17,185 nucleotides of DNA from CAZFBR01 sp035353495 [NCBI: uncultured bacterium] (GTDB lineage: Bacteria; DAOPZR01): contig CAZFBR010000014.1 of assembly GCA_964517215.1 (NCBI GenBank), positions 1 to 17,185 on the forward strand. The letters run 5' to 3'. Shown here one piece after another: positions 6,642 to 13,605 of this stretch; positions within the stretch are counted from its first letter, which is position 1; each line of letters starts with the position of its first letter. The notes below the pieces were generated by a model. It was not told the DNA's origin and did not search any database. It saw only the letters and a program-made list of their open reading frames with translations. The position numbers were made by a program, and so were the translations under genes.

Positions 6642-7730
6642 TCAGCGTTCCGCGGCTGCGGACTGGTTGTCCAGCGCCGTCAGGCGTGTTTCTTCGCGAC
6701 GGATGACGGTGAGAACCATGGTAATGGCGGCGATGATGCCGTAGGCGGCGGCTTGTTCCGGCGTGGCGGCTGCCGGCATGGTGGGGGCAGTTGCTGGCTG
6801 GTCGTCGCCCTGTTCCGGTGTGGCGGCTGCCGGCGCGGTGATGGCTGCCCCCGGCTGGTCTTCGGCCTGTCCCACATCATGACCGGTCGCCGCACGCTGG
6901 AGTCGGTCGGCCAATTCCCGCAGCTGCGCCCGGCACGACTCAGGGAGCGGCACATTGAACTGCAGCGCCGCCATGGCATGGCTCTGCTGCAGCAGATCAT
7001 GCAGATGCCAGACATACAAGCGATAGTCGGTGAGGCGTGCGATGCGTGCCCGGCGCAGCCGGCCCAGCGGCGAGGCATACTCGCCTTCGATATCGCGGAT
7101 GCAGGAAACGATCTCACCCAGCCGGCGATAGAGCACATCAACCCGGGCCAGCTCGCGCTCGTTACTGGCAATCTCCTGGCTGGCGGCAGCGGCGAGCAGG
7201 CCGGCGGCCTGCGCGAAGACCGCGCGGCGGACCTGGCGGATGCCGGCGAACAGCCGCTGCCGGTAATTGTAAGCTCCGGCAGCGTAATTGATCAGCGTGG
7301 CCAGGGGTATGCCGACGACGAAATGGGCAAAGCGCTCATACAGGAACAACGCGGGCGCCTCCCGGCCCAGGATGCCCTGATACAACACGGAAAAGAAGGC
7401 GATGGGGAGCAGGTGGGCCTGTTCGCGGTACGAAAGCACCGCAGCGGCAACCGGCAGCGCCACCGCCACCGCGAGCAGCCAGTTTCCGGTCAGGGCGAGC
7501 AGCGCCACTGTGCCGAGTGAACCCGCAGTGGCTGCGATGAACTGCTGCAGGCCGAGCCGGATGCCGCCCAGCACGGTCGGATAGAGGCAGAGCAGGGTGA
7601 CAAAGAGCAGCGTGGTCAAGTCAGTGATACGGGCGGCGGGCGCGAGCAGCCAGCACCCGGCGAGGGTGGCAATGACCTTGCCGACAAAAACCGCGATATC
7701 CGGCCCGCGGACGGCCAGCCGGGCGGGCAT
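6642..7730 (-). CDS. FUSC/aromatic acid exporter-type membrane protein
   Basis: A 362-residue protein with an N-terminal block of about five or six membrane segments (residues about 12-165), including IATLAGCWLLAPAAR and TLLCLYPTVLGGIRLGLQQF. A long soluble alpha-helical region follows (about 170-285), then a Pro/Ala-rich linker and a last hydrophobic segment (about 326-342). This arrangement resembles the FUSC family (fusaric acid or aromatic acid exporter, YccS/AaeB-like), but the protein is half the length of those and the substrate is unknown. The linker is encoded by two tandem 57-bp repeats. The ATG at 7730 lies 5 nt past the stop of the lipoprotein gene upstream, so the two are probably co-transcribed. 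The 3' end converges on the MazG-like gene with a 16-nt gap. Confidence 0.72.
   Translation of the reverse strand: MPARLAVRGPDIAVFVGKVIATLAGCWLLAPAARITDLTTLLFVTLLCLYPTVLGGIRLGLQQFIAATAGSLGTVALLALTGNWLLAVAVALPVAAAVLSYREQAHLLPIAFFSVLYQGILGREAPALFLYERFAHFVVGIPLATLINYAAGAYNYRQRLFAGIRQVRRAVFAQAAGLLAAAASQEIASNERELARVDVLYRRLGEIVSCIRDIEGEYASPLGRLRRARIARLTDYRLYVWHLHDLLQQSHAMAALQFNVPLPESCRAQLRELADRLQRAATGHDVGQAEDQPGAAITAPAAATPEQGDDQPATAPTMPAAATPEQAAAYGIIAAITMVLTVIRREETRLTALDNQSAAAER
6754..6867. repeat. Two 57-bp tandem repeats inside the FUSC-like gene
   Basis: Two copies (6754-6810 and 6811-6867), each exactly 19 codons long, share the core TGTTCCGG(C/T)GTGGCGGCTG and encode consecutive Pro/Ala-rich units containing PAAATPEQ (about residues 288-326). 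Because the period is a multiple of three, copy-number changes would keep the frame and only lengthen the linker before the last hydrophobic segment. Confidence 0.85.
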
Positions 7731-7735
7731 GACGG

Positions 7736-8146
7736 TCAGTTGCCGAAGTATTCCGCGCGGACGACGGACGCGGTGAGGGCGGCGCGCTGGCCGCGCTTGA
7801 CGTTGTGCATGGTGATGCGGAAGGAGCGCGAACGCCGCGCGGGGATCGGTTCGGTCAGCGCCACCACCCCTTCGCCCAGCACCTGGCCGCTGTTGCCGTA
7901 GACCCGGGCGGAAAGCACGACGTTGCCGACTGCGGTGGCGGCATGGTTGGCAACGGTCCCTTCCACGTCAACGGTGCCGGCGCTGTCGAGGACAAAATGG
8001 GTATTGGTGACCTTGACGACGCCACTGGCGTCGCGACCGGTGGTGCGGCCCGACGCTTGCGCGGCGGAGCCGGAGGTTGAGCCGGTCGCGGCGCAGCCGG
8101 CGAGGAGAACGGCGCACAGGCCCAGAAGGAAAACGATGCGTGCCAT
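7736..8146 (-). CDS. Small lipoprotein with FxLYD-like beta domain
   Basis: A 136-residue secreted lipoprotein. The signal peptide ends in the lipobox LAGC with Cys18. A Ser/Gly/Thr-rich linker follows, then a beta-rich domain (about 42-134) with the pattern VEGTVANHAATAVGNVVLSA and ...RSFRITM, which resembles FxLYD-type immunoglobulin-like domains of unknown function. The frame stays open to 8431, but that extension reads through intergenic repeat DNA and is rejected. The ATG at 8146 places the signal peptide properly at the N-terminus. No Shine-Dalgarno is visible, and the promoter lies immediately upstream, so the mRNA may be leaderless. The FUSC-like membrane protein gene follows after 5 nt. 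A joint envelope function is inferred from position only. Confidence 0.8.
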   Translation of the reverse strand: MARIVFLLGLCAVLLAGCAATGSTSGSAAQASGRTTGRDASGVVKVTNTHFVLDSAGTVDVEGTVANHAATAVGNVVLSARVYGNSGQVLGEGVVALTEPIPARRSRSFRITMHNVKRGQRAALTASVVRAEYFGN

Positions 8147-8153
8147 GACGCTG

Positions 8154-8182
8154 AATGTAGCGCATTTCCCCTCCCCGGTCAA
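8154..8182 (-). promoter_or_regulatory. Sigma-70-type promoter giving a near-leaderless transcript
   Basis: On the minus strand, TTGACC (8177-8182), a 17-nt spacer and TACATT (8154-8159) form a good promoter. The ATG at 8146 lies only 7 nt after the -10 box, so transcription would begin at or next to the start codon. This fits the missing ribosome binding site of the lipoprotein gene. Confidence 0.55.
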
Positions 8183-8217
8183 CCTGGCGGCTTGGCGGCG
8201 CAAGAGGTAGTTGTTTT

Positions 8218-8452
8218 GCCCTCGCCCCCCAAATTGAGAGGAAGACGGGAATATCAACTGTCGGGGTGGCGATTGTTTTTTTCCGTATTTGTTGTTCCCC
8301 CTCTCCCACAGGGAGAGGGCCGGGGTGAGGGGAGAGGGTGTTGCCGCACGAGCTTTACAGAACGATTTATGGGAAACCACGCACTGCTGTGCGTCGCCCT
8401 CGCGCGAAACGTGAAGGGAAAATGGGAACACCAGCTGTCGTGGTGGCGATCA
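8218..8452. repeat. Duplicated intergenic repeat unit around a palindrome
   Basis: Two imperfect direct copies of about 57 nt start with GCCCTCG at 8218 and 8396. The best-conserved part (8247-8273 against 8424-8450) is identical at 23 of 27 positions and contains CTGTCG(G/T)GGTGGCGAT. Copy two has one base less. Between them lies the palindrome CCCTCTCCC-aca-GGGAGAGGG (8299-8319), followed by GGGGTGAGGGGAGAGGG. This last element resembles the abundant intergenic sequence that translates as LTPALS.WERG in many Gram-negative genomes. Confidence 0.75.
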
Positions 8453-8542
8453 GTATCGTGTCGCAACCGGCACAAGACAAATCGAGTAGAACCGCGTCGG
8501 TTGTCGTGCGCTCGCCACCGACAGGCGGGCCGGCGGCGGCTA

Positions 8543-8551
8543 TGCTATAGT
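8543..8551 (+). promoter_or_regulatory. Extended -10 promoter for the lipoprotein-pyk-GT unit
   Basis: TGCTATAGT fits the extended -10 pattern TGnTATAnT, with the predicted transcript start near 8558 and a leader of about 24 nt before the ATG at 8582. No good -35 box is present at the usual distance, which is acceptable for an extended -10 promoter. Confidence 0.45.
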
Positions 8552-8581
8552 TGGATGCTGCGGCATGGCGGAGGTGACCGG

Positions 8582-9205
8582 ATGCGCGGGCTGATGACCG
8601 TGATGGCGCTGATGATGCTGCTGGTTGGCAGCGGCTGTGATGCCGTGCAGGATACCGCGTTGCCGGCAGACGAACAACCGGCCCCGGCCGGGGCGGCGGA
8701 CGATTATGCCGTCTGGTCGGCGGTGCTGGCGGAATGGTATCCGCCCGGGACGGGCGTGCAGACCATCCTGCTGGCCGACCATACCGACAGCATGCCGCTG
8801 GATGCGGATGAGGTGGAACTGCCGGCGTATTTTCGCGGGCAGCTGCCGGACCTTGCGCCGGCGACCTGGCGCGACTATCGTCAGCGCCGAACCACCGCCG
8901 TCCCGCTGCAGGCGGACCGCTTCGATCGTCAGCTGCCCGGCGCCCCGGTTTGCCTGATCGGCGACGCGGAACTGCGGGAACTCTTTGCCGCACCGCGCGG
9001 GTGGGAGACGCTGCATGCGCGCTATCCCCGCAGCAGCGGCATTGTTGCCCTGTCCCTTCCCGGCTACAACGAAAACCGCACCGAGGCGCTGCTGTCGTTC
9101 AGCAGCACCATGGGCCCGCTGGCGGGGAGCGGGCATCTGGTCATGCTGGCCCGGCGCCCCGGCGGGTGGCAGGTCGTGGCCAGGGCCAAAACCTGGATTT
9201 CGTGA
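8582..9205 (+). CDS. Lipoprotein of unknown function upstream of pyruvate kinase
   Basis: A 207-residue protein with a hydrophobic, Met-rich signal sequence followed by GSGC at residues 16-19. Cys19 is a likely lipidation site, though Gly at the -3 position makes the lipobox weak; Asp20 follows. The remainder is soluble. Its C-terminal part, with LPGYNENRTEALLSFSSTMGP, AGSGHLVMLARR and GWQVV, looks like a beta-sheet domain known from uncharacterised secreted proteins; I cannot assign a function. The ATG at 8582 has a GGAGGTGACC ribosome binding site, and the open frame upstream runs through repeat DNA. Only 8 nt separate it from pyruvate kinase, so they are probably co-transcribed although no functional link is evident. 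Confidence 0.75.
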   Translation: MRGLMTVMALMMLLVGSGCDAVQDTALPADEQPAPAGAADDYAVWSAVLAEWYPPGTGVQTILLADHTDSMPLDADEVELPAYFRGQLPDLAPATWRDYRQRRTTAVPLQADRFDRQLPGAPVCLIGDAELRELFAAPRGWETLHARYPRSSGIVALSLPGYNENRTEALLSFSSTMGPLAGSGHLVMLARRPGGWQVVARAKTWIS

Positions 9206-9213
9206 GGAACGCG

Positions 9214-10644
9214 ATGAAACGAATGCAGATGCAGCTGCGGCGCACCAAAATTGTGGCGACGGTCGGCCCGGTGTCGTCCTCGCCCGCCATGCTGGCGAAA
9301 CTTATGCGCGCGGGGGTCAACGTCTTTCGCGTCAATTTTTCGCACGGCGACCCGCGCGAGCATGTGCAGCTCATGCGGCGGATCCGCCGGGTGGCCGACC
9401 GGCAGGGGCTGACGGTCGCCATTCTTGCCGACCTGTGCGGGCCCAAGATCCGCGTCGGTGAGTTTCCCGACGGCAGGGTGACGCTGGTCACGGGCGCCAC
9501 GGTGGCGATTACCGTGCGCCGCGTGCCGGGGAGCGCGACCCTGCTCCCCTCGCAGTATCCCGGGATTGTGCGCGAGGCCCGGCCCGGCGAACGGGTGCTG
9601 CTCGACGACGGCAATCTTGAACTGCGCGTGACGGGCAAACGCGGCGGCAATCTGCTGGCGAAGGTCGTGCGCGGCGGGGTGCTCAAAAACCGCAAGGGGA
9701 TGAATCTGCCCGATACCCGCTTGCGGGTCGCGGCGCTGACCGCCAAGGACCGCGCCGACCTGCCGCATATCGTGCGCGGTGGCGCGGACTATATCGCCCT
9801 GTCGTTCGTGCGCCGGGCGGCGGACATCCTGCAGCTGAAACGCGCGCTGGCGCGGCTCAAGGCGGACATCCCGGTGATCGCCAAGATCGAAAAGCCCGAG
9901 GCGGTGGCGGATATCGCCGCCATCACCCGCGCGGCTGACGGCCTGATGGTCGCGCGCGGCGATCTGGGCGTGGAACTCCCGCCGCAGGAAGTGCCCCTGA
10001 TCCAGGAGCAGCTGATTGCTGCGGCGGACGAATGCGACAAGCCGGTGATTGTGGCGACGCAGATGCTGGAATCGATGATCGACCATGCCACCCCAACGCG
10101 CGCGGAAGTGAGCGATGTGGCCACTGCGGTGCGGGCGGGTGCGGATGCGGTCATGCTTTCCGGCGAAACAGCGGTCGGCAGGTATCCGCTCGCGGCGGTA
10201 ACCGTGATGGATCAGGTGGCGCGCACGGTCGAGGCCCACCAATACGCGCATGGCGGGTTCGCCCGCCCGCAGCGGACCTGTGAAACCGGGATCAAGCCGG
10301 CGGTGGCGGCGGCGGTGGCGTTGCTGTCGCGCGAGCTGACTGCCGCCTGCCTCGCGGTGCTGACCCGCAGTGGCGCGACGGCGCGGATCATTGCTGCCGG
10401 CCGGCCCGCGGCGCCGGTGCTGGCCCTGGCCGCTGCGCCTGCCGTGCGGCGGCGGCTCTGCCTGCTGTGGGGGGTCTATCCCGCGGCAGTCGGCCGCGGT
10501 GATTTTGCCGCGCGCGTGCGCCTGGCCGGGATGCTGGCGCAGCGCCAGGGCCTGGGCCGGCGCGGTCAGCCGGTGCTGGTGGTGTCGGGCCTTACCGCCC
10601 GGTCCGCGGCGCCGGATTCAATCGCGATTACGAGCATCCCCTGA
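9214..10644 (+). CDS. pyk: Pyruvate kinase
   Basis: Catalyses phosphoenolpyruvate + ADP to pyruvate + ATP, the last step of glycolysis, in the cytosol. The 476-residue protein has the normal domain set: the barrel with Arg39/Asn41/Ser43, B-domain insert (about 82-170), SFVR at 197-200, the catalytic Lys224 in VIAKIEKPE, GDLGVELP at 249-256, ATQMLESM at 281-288 with Thr282, and PTRAEVSDVA. The C-terminal regulatory domain is present but degenerate at its end and lacks the usual GTTN. Lys78 in GPKIRVG stands where K+-dependent enzymes have Glu, which suggests a K+-independent type (inference from known family correlation). The ATG at 9214 follows AGGAACGCG. The frame upstream of it overlaps the lipoprotein gene and is a shadow. 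Confidence 0.97.
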   Translation: MKRMQMQLRRTKIVATVGPVSSSPAMLAKLMRAGVNVFRVNFSHGDPREHVQLMRRIRRVADRQGLTVAILADLCGPKIRVGEFPDGRVTLVTGATVAITVRRVPGSATLLPSQYPGIVREARPGERVLLDDGNLELRVTGKRGGNLLAKVVRGGVLKNRKGMNLPDTRLRVAALTAKDRADLPHIVRGGADYIALSFVRRAADILQLKRALARLKADIPVIAKIEKPEAVADIAAITRAADGLMVARGDLGVELPPQEVPLIQEQLIAAADECDKPVIVATQMLESMIDHATPTRAEVSDVATAVRAGADAVMLSGETAVGRYPLAAVTVMDQVARTVEAHQYAHGGFARPQRTCETGIKPAVAAAVALLSRELTAACLAVLTRSGATARIIAAGRPAAPVLALAAAPAVRRRLCLLWGVYPAAVGRGDFAARVRLAGMLAQRQGLGRRGQPVLVVSGLTARSAAPDSIAITSIP

Positions 10645-10645
10645 C

Positions 10646-11746
10646 GTGACCGCATCAGGGTTGGCCGGGATTGCCCGGCTTGACCAGTTCGGGCTCGGTT
10701 TTCATGTGCCGGACGGACTCGGCCATTTTGCCTGCTGCCTGCGCGATTGGCTGCGCCGCAACGGGATTGCCTCGGATTTGTATGCGCAGTTCAGCAATCT
10801 GCCGGCGGATGCATGGCGGCATTATCGCGAGTGGCGGCCGTCGCCCGGCGGGGCGGTACTGCTGCATTACACCACGGGCTGCGCCCTGAACCGGGCGGTG
10901 GCGGAGGCGGCGGTGCCGCGGGTCATGTACTACCACAACGTGACGCCGCCGCATTTCTTTGCCGGCAGCCAGCCGCATGACCTGGCAGCGACGGAGAAGG
11001 GCAGGGCGGCACTTCCCCTGCTGGCGCCGCTTTTTCCGGTATGCTGGACCCACAGCGAATACAGCGCCGCGGAACTGCGCGCGGCGGGCGCGCCCCGGGT
11101 GCGCGTGGTGCCGCTGCTGCGCGATTTCGACCGGCTGAACGAACCGGCGGACCCCGCATGGGCACGGCAGCTGGCCGGGTTCCCCGGAATCACCCTGCTG
11201 GCGGTCAGCCGGGTGGTGCCGCACAAGGGGGATGAAGAACTGCTGGCGCTGGCGGCGGAACTGGCGCGGGAGCATGCGGTCAGGGTGCTGCGGGTCGGGC
11301 CGGGTGACGCGCAGTGGCAGCGCGAACTGGCATCGCGCGCCGCGGCGGCGGGACTGGCGGACGTGGTGCAGTTCACCGGACCGCTGTCGCAGGCGGCGGC
11401 CAACGCCTGCTGGCGCGCGGCGGATGTGTTCCTGTGCCTGTCCGAGCATGAAGGGTTCGGCATGCCGCTGGTTGAAGCCATGCATTTCGGCGTGCCGATT
11501 GTTGCGGTCGACCGCACCGCGGTGCGCGAAACACTGGCGGGGAGCGGCATCCTGGCGCGCGAATTTGATGTGCCGCTGCTGGCCCGCACGGCACTGCGGG
11601 CGGCGACGGATCCCGCGCTGCGGGCGGCGGTCATTGGCCGCCAGCGGCAGGTGCTGGTTCGCTATCAGCCGGCGGCGGTGCAGGCGGCGCTGGCGGCGGC
11701 GCTCGCGGCGGATTTCCCGTCGGGAACGCTGCCAGTCGCATCTTGA
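10646..11746 (+). CDS. Glycosyltransferase, GT4/GT-B type
   Basis: A 366-residue retaining-type glycosyltransferase that would transfer a sugar from a nucleotide-sugar donor; acceptor and product are unknown. The C-terminal Rossmann half is typical: TLLAVSRVVPHKGDEELL, then VVQFTGPLS, CLSEHEGFGMPLVEAMHFG with the E-x7-E pair Glu269/Glu277, and PIVAVDRTAVRETL. The N-terminal half contains YYHNVTPPHFF. No membrane segment or signal peptide is seen, so it works on the cytosolic side. I chose the GTG at 10646, one base after the pyruvate kinase stop. The ribosome binding site is weak, so translational coupling is likely; a TTG at 10661 is an alternative. The stop codon lies inside the -35 box of the next promoter. 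Confidence 0.88.
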   Translation: MTASGLAGIARLDQFGLGFHVPDGLGHFACCLRDWLRRNGIASDLYAQFSNLPADAWRHYREWRPSPGGAVLLHYTTGCALNRAVAEAAVPRVMYYHNVTPPHFFAGSQPHDLAATEKGRAALPLLAPLFPVCWTHSEYSAAELRAAGAPRVRVVPLLRDFDRLNEPADPAWARQLAGFPGITLLAVSRVVPHKGDEELLALAAELAREHAVRVLRVGPGDAQWQRELASRAAAAGLADVVQFTGPLSQAAANACWRAADVFLCLSEHEGFGMPLVEAMHFGVPIVAVDRTAVRETLAGSGILAREFDVPLLARTALRAATDPALRAAVIGRQRQVLVRYQPAAVQAALAAALAADFPSGTLPVAS

Positions 11747-11772
11747 CAAGCCCGCGCCGCGGGTGGTAGTAT
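11743..11772 (+). promoter_or_regulatory. Sigma-70-type promoter for the synthase-Cache operon
   Basis: A perfect -35 box TTGACA (11743-11748), an 18-nt spacer and TAGTAT (11767-11772). The transcript would start near 11779 and reach the ATG at 11803 after a leader of about 24 nt containing GGAGGTGGGG. The GC-rich spacer contains CCCGCGCCGCGGG, an inverted repeat that could be a regulator site. The -35 box overlaps the stop codon of the glycosyltransferase gene. Confidence 0.75.
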
Positions 11773-11802
11773 TCACCAACTTTTTCTGACGGAGGTGGGG
11801 CT

Positions 11803-13596
11803 ATGGCTACGGAAATGCTCAAGTCGGGCGGCAAGCAGCGGCAGTATCTGCTGCAGGATGTGACGGAGCCCGAGCTGTACCGCGAAATGTTTCCGTACGA
11901 CGAGGTGCCGCGTTTCATGTTCGACGGCGTCTCGATGCCCATGGCGCTGCCCGAGGACTTCTGGATCACGGACACCACCTTCCGCGACGGCCAGCAGTCG
12001 CGCCCGCCCTACACCGTCGAGCAGGTCGTCGACCTGTACGAGCTGCTGCACCGGCTCGACGGGCACAGCGGACTGATCCGCGCCTGCGAATACTTCCTGT
12101 ACACCGAGAAGGACAAGGAGGCGGTGCGCCGCTGTCTCGAACGCCGCTACAAATATCCCGAGGTGACCGGCTGGATCCGCGCGGTCAAGAGCGATTTCGC
12201 GCTGGTCAGGGAAATGGGCTTGAAGGAGACGGGCGTGCTGACGTCCGCGTCCGATTACCACATCTTCCTTAAACTGAAGAAGACGCGCAAGCAGGTGATG
12301 GAGGATTACCTCGCCATCGTCAAGGAGGCGCTCAGCCACAATATCCGCGTGCGCTGCCATCTCGAGGACATCACCCGGGCCGACATTTACGGGTTCTGCA
12401 TCCCCTTCGCGCAGGAAGTGATGAAACTGGCGGAGGAAAGCCGGATTCCGATCAAGCTGCGCCTGTGCGACACCATGGGCTACGGGCTGCCCAACTCGCA
12501 GGCAACGCTCCCCCGCTCGGTGCCCAAACTGATGTACGCCTTCATGCATCATGGCGGGGTCCCCTCGCACCTGCTCGAATGGCACGGCCACAACGATTTC
12601 CATCGCGTGCACGTCAATTCCGTCACGGCGTGGCTGTACGGCTGCAGCGGCGTCAACTCGTCGCTGCTCGGGTTCGGCGAACGGACGGGCAACTCCCCGC
12701 TCGAGGCGCTGGTGGTCGAATACCTGTCGCTCAAGCCCGATGCCAAGGGGATCGACACCACGGTGATCACCGAGATCGGCGAGTATTTCCGCAATCAGGT
12801 GCGCGCGGAGATCCCGACCAATTACCCGTTTGTGGGCGAGGACTTCAACACCACCCGCGCGGGGATCCATGCGGACGGCGTGATCAAAAACGAGGAAATC
12901 TACAACATCTTCAACACCACCAAGCTGCTCAATCGCCCGCTCGAAGTCGATATCACCGACAAGTCGGGGGTCGCGGGGATTGCGCACTGGGTCAACCGCC
13001 ACCTGCCGATCAAGGGGGCGGAGCCGGTGGACAAGCGCCATCAGGGAATCGCCAAGATCAATGCGGCGGTGCTCAAGGAGTACGAGGCGGGGCGCAATAC
13101 CTCAATGTCGAATGACGAGCTGTACAAGCTGGCGGAACGCAATCTGCCCGAGTATTTCGAATCCGACTTCGACTGGCTGAAGAAGCAGGCGAAGAAGGTG
13201 GCGAAGGAACTCATCGGCAAGCTGGCGGACCATGCCCTGGTGCGCAGCATGGACGCGGCCAAGATGCTGCCGCTGCTGCAGCAGGCGGAGGCGGACGATC
13301 CGTACATCCAGCTGATCGCGGTGGTCAACACCGAGGGGAAGATGGTGGCGCTGGCCACGGCGGTCACCGACAAGGCGAAGTACAAGGCCGCGCTCGGCGA
13401 CGATTTCTCCGACCGCGAATGGTTCATTCAGCCGATGAAGAACGGCAAGGTCGCAGTGAGTGACCTGTATACCTCGCGCATCACCGGGGTGCTGTGCATC
13501 ACCGTTTCGGCGCCGGTGACCAACGACGCGGGGGTTACGGTCGGGGTTATCGAGCTGGACATCAAGTTTGAGGAGCTGGTCAAGGCCCGGGGCTGA
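11803..13596 (+). CDS. Re-citrate/homocitrate-synthase-like enzyme fused to a Cache-like domain
   Basis: A 597-residue two-part protein. Residues about 50-435 form a DRE-TIM (HMGL-like) acyltransferase: WITDTTFRDGQQSRPPYT (54-71) with the DRE-type Arg61/Asp62, HLEDITRADIY (186-196), LCDTMGYGLPNS (221-232), the metal ligands in WHGHNDFH (260-267), GERTGN (292-297) and HADG (356-359). The family condenses acetyl-CoA with a 2-oxo acid. The RPPYT variant and the N-terminal extension resemble Re-citrate synthases of anaerobes, but homocitrate, citramalate or isopropylmalate synthase activity is not excluded. After a charged helical linker (436-475), residues about 476-597 read like a Cache sensor domain (DREWFIQPMKNGKVAVSDLY, then ITVSAPV and GVIELDIKFEEL). 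No signal peptide or membrane helix is present, so the sensor is cytosolic. It has a strong ribosome binding site and its own promoter. Confidence 0.87.
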   Translation: MATEMLKSGGKQRQYLLQDVTEPELYREMFPYDEVPRFMFDGVSMPMALPEDFWITDTTFRDGQQSRPPYTVEQVVDLYELLHRLDGHSGLIRACEYFLYTEKDKEAVRRCLERRYKYPEVTGWIRAVKSDFALVREMGLKETGVLTSASDYHIFLKLKKTRKQVMEDYLAIVKEALSHNIRVRCHLEDITRADIYGFCIPFAQEVMKLAEESRIPIKLRLCDTMGYGLPNSQATLPRSVPKLMYAFMHHGGVPSHLLEWHGHNDFHRVHVNSVTAWLYGCSGVNSSLLGFGERTGNSPLEALVVEYLSLKPDAKGIDTTVITEIGEYFRNQVRAEIPTNYPFVGEDFNTTRAGIHADGVIKNEEIYNIFNTTKLLNRPLEVDITDKSGVAGIAHWVNRHLPIKGAEPVDKRHQGIAKINAAVLKEYEAGRNTSMSNDELYKLAERNLPEYFESDFDWLKKQAKKVAKELIGKLADHALVRSMDAAKMLPLLQQAEADDPYIQLIAVVNTEGKMVALATAVTDKAKYKAALGDDFSDREWFIQPMKNGKVAVSDLYTSRITGVLCITVSAPVTNDAGVTVGVIELDIKFEELVKARG

Positions 13597-13605
13597 GCCG
13601 TTGCC

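Larger units (their letters stand above)
8147..8581. other. Divergent spacer filled with intergenic repeats
   Basis: This 435-nt gap lies between the divergent lipoprotein genes. It holds the lipoprotein promoter (8154-8182), two copies of a degenerate direct repeat (8218-8275 and 8396-8452) flanking a perfect palindrome (8299-8319), a small hairpin (8380-8393), and an extended -10 promoter (8543-8551). Base composition shifts within it, with T-rich patches at 8271-8296. Reading frames through it are accidental. Confidence 0.7.

Noticed and set aside
8147-8431. Lipoprotein frame extended upstream to 8431
   Set aside because: The extension translates intergenic repeat DNA (LTPALSLWERG-type) and would bury the signal peptide in the middle of the protein.
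8218-8452. CRISPR array
   Set aside because: Only two imperfect direct copies about 120 nt apart with a palindrome between them; there are no regular spacers and no cas genes.
11773-13041. 422-codon minus-strand open frame opposite the synthase gene
   Set aside because: Antisense shadow. The plus strand encodes a clear HMGL-type enzyme with all motifs, while the minus frame shows no recognisable motif and no ribosome binding site.
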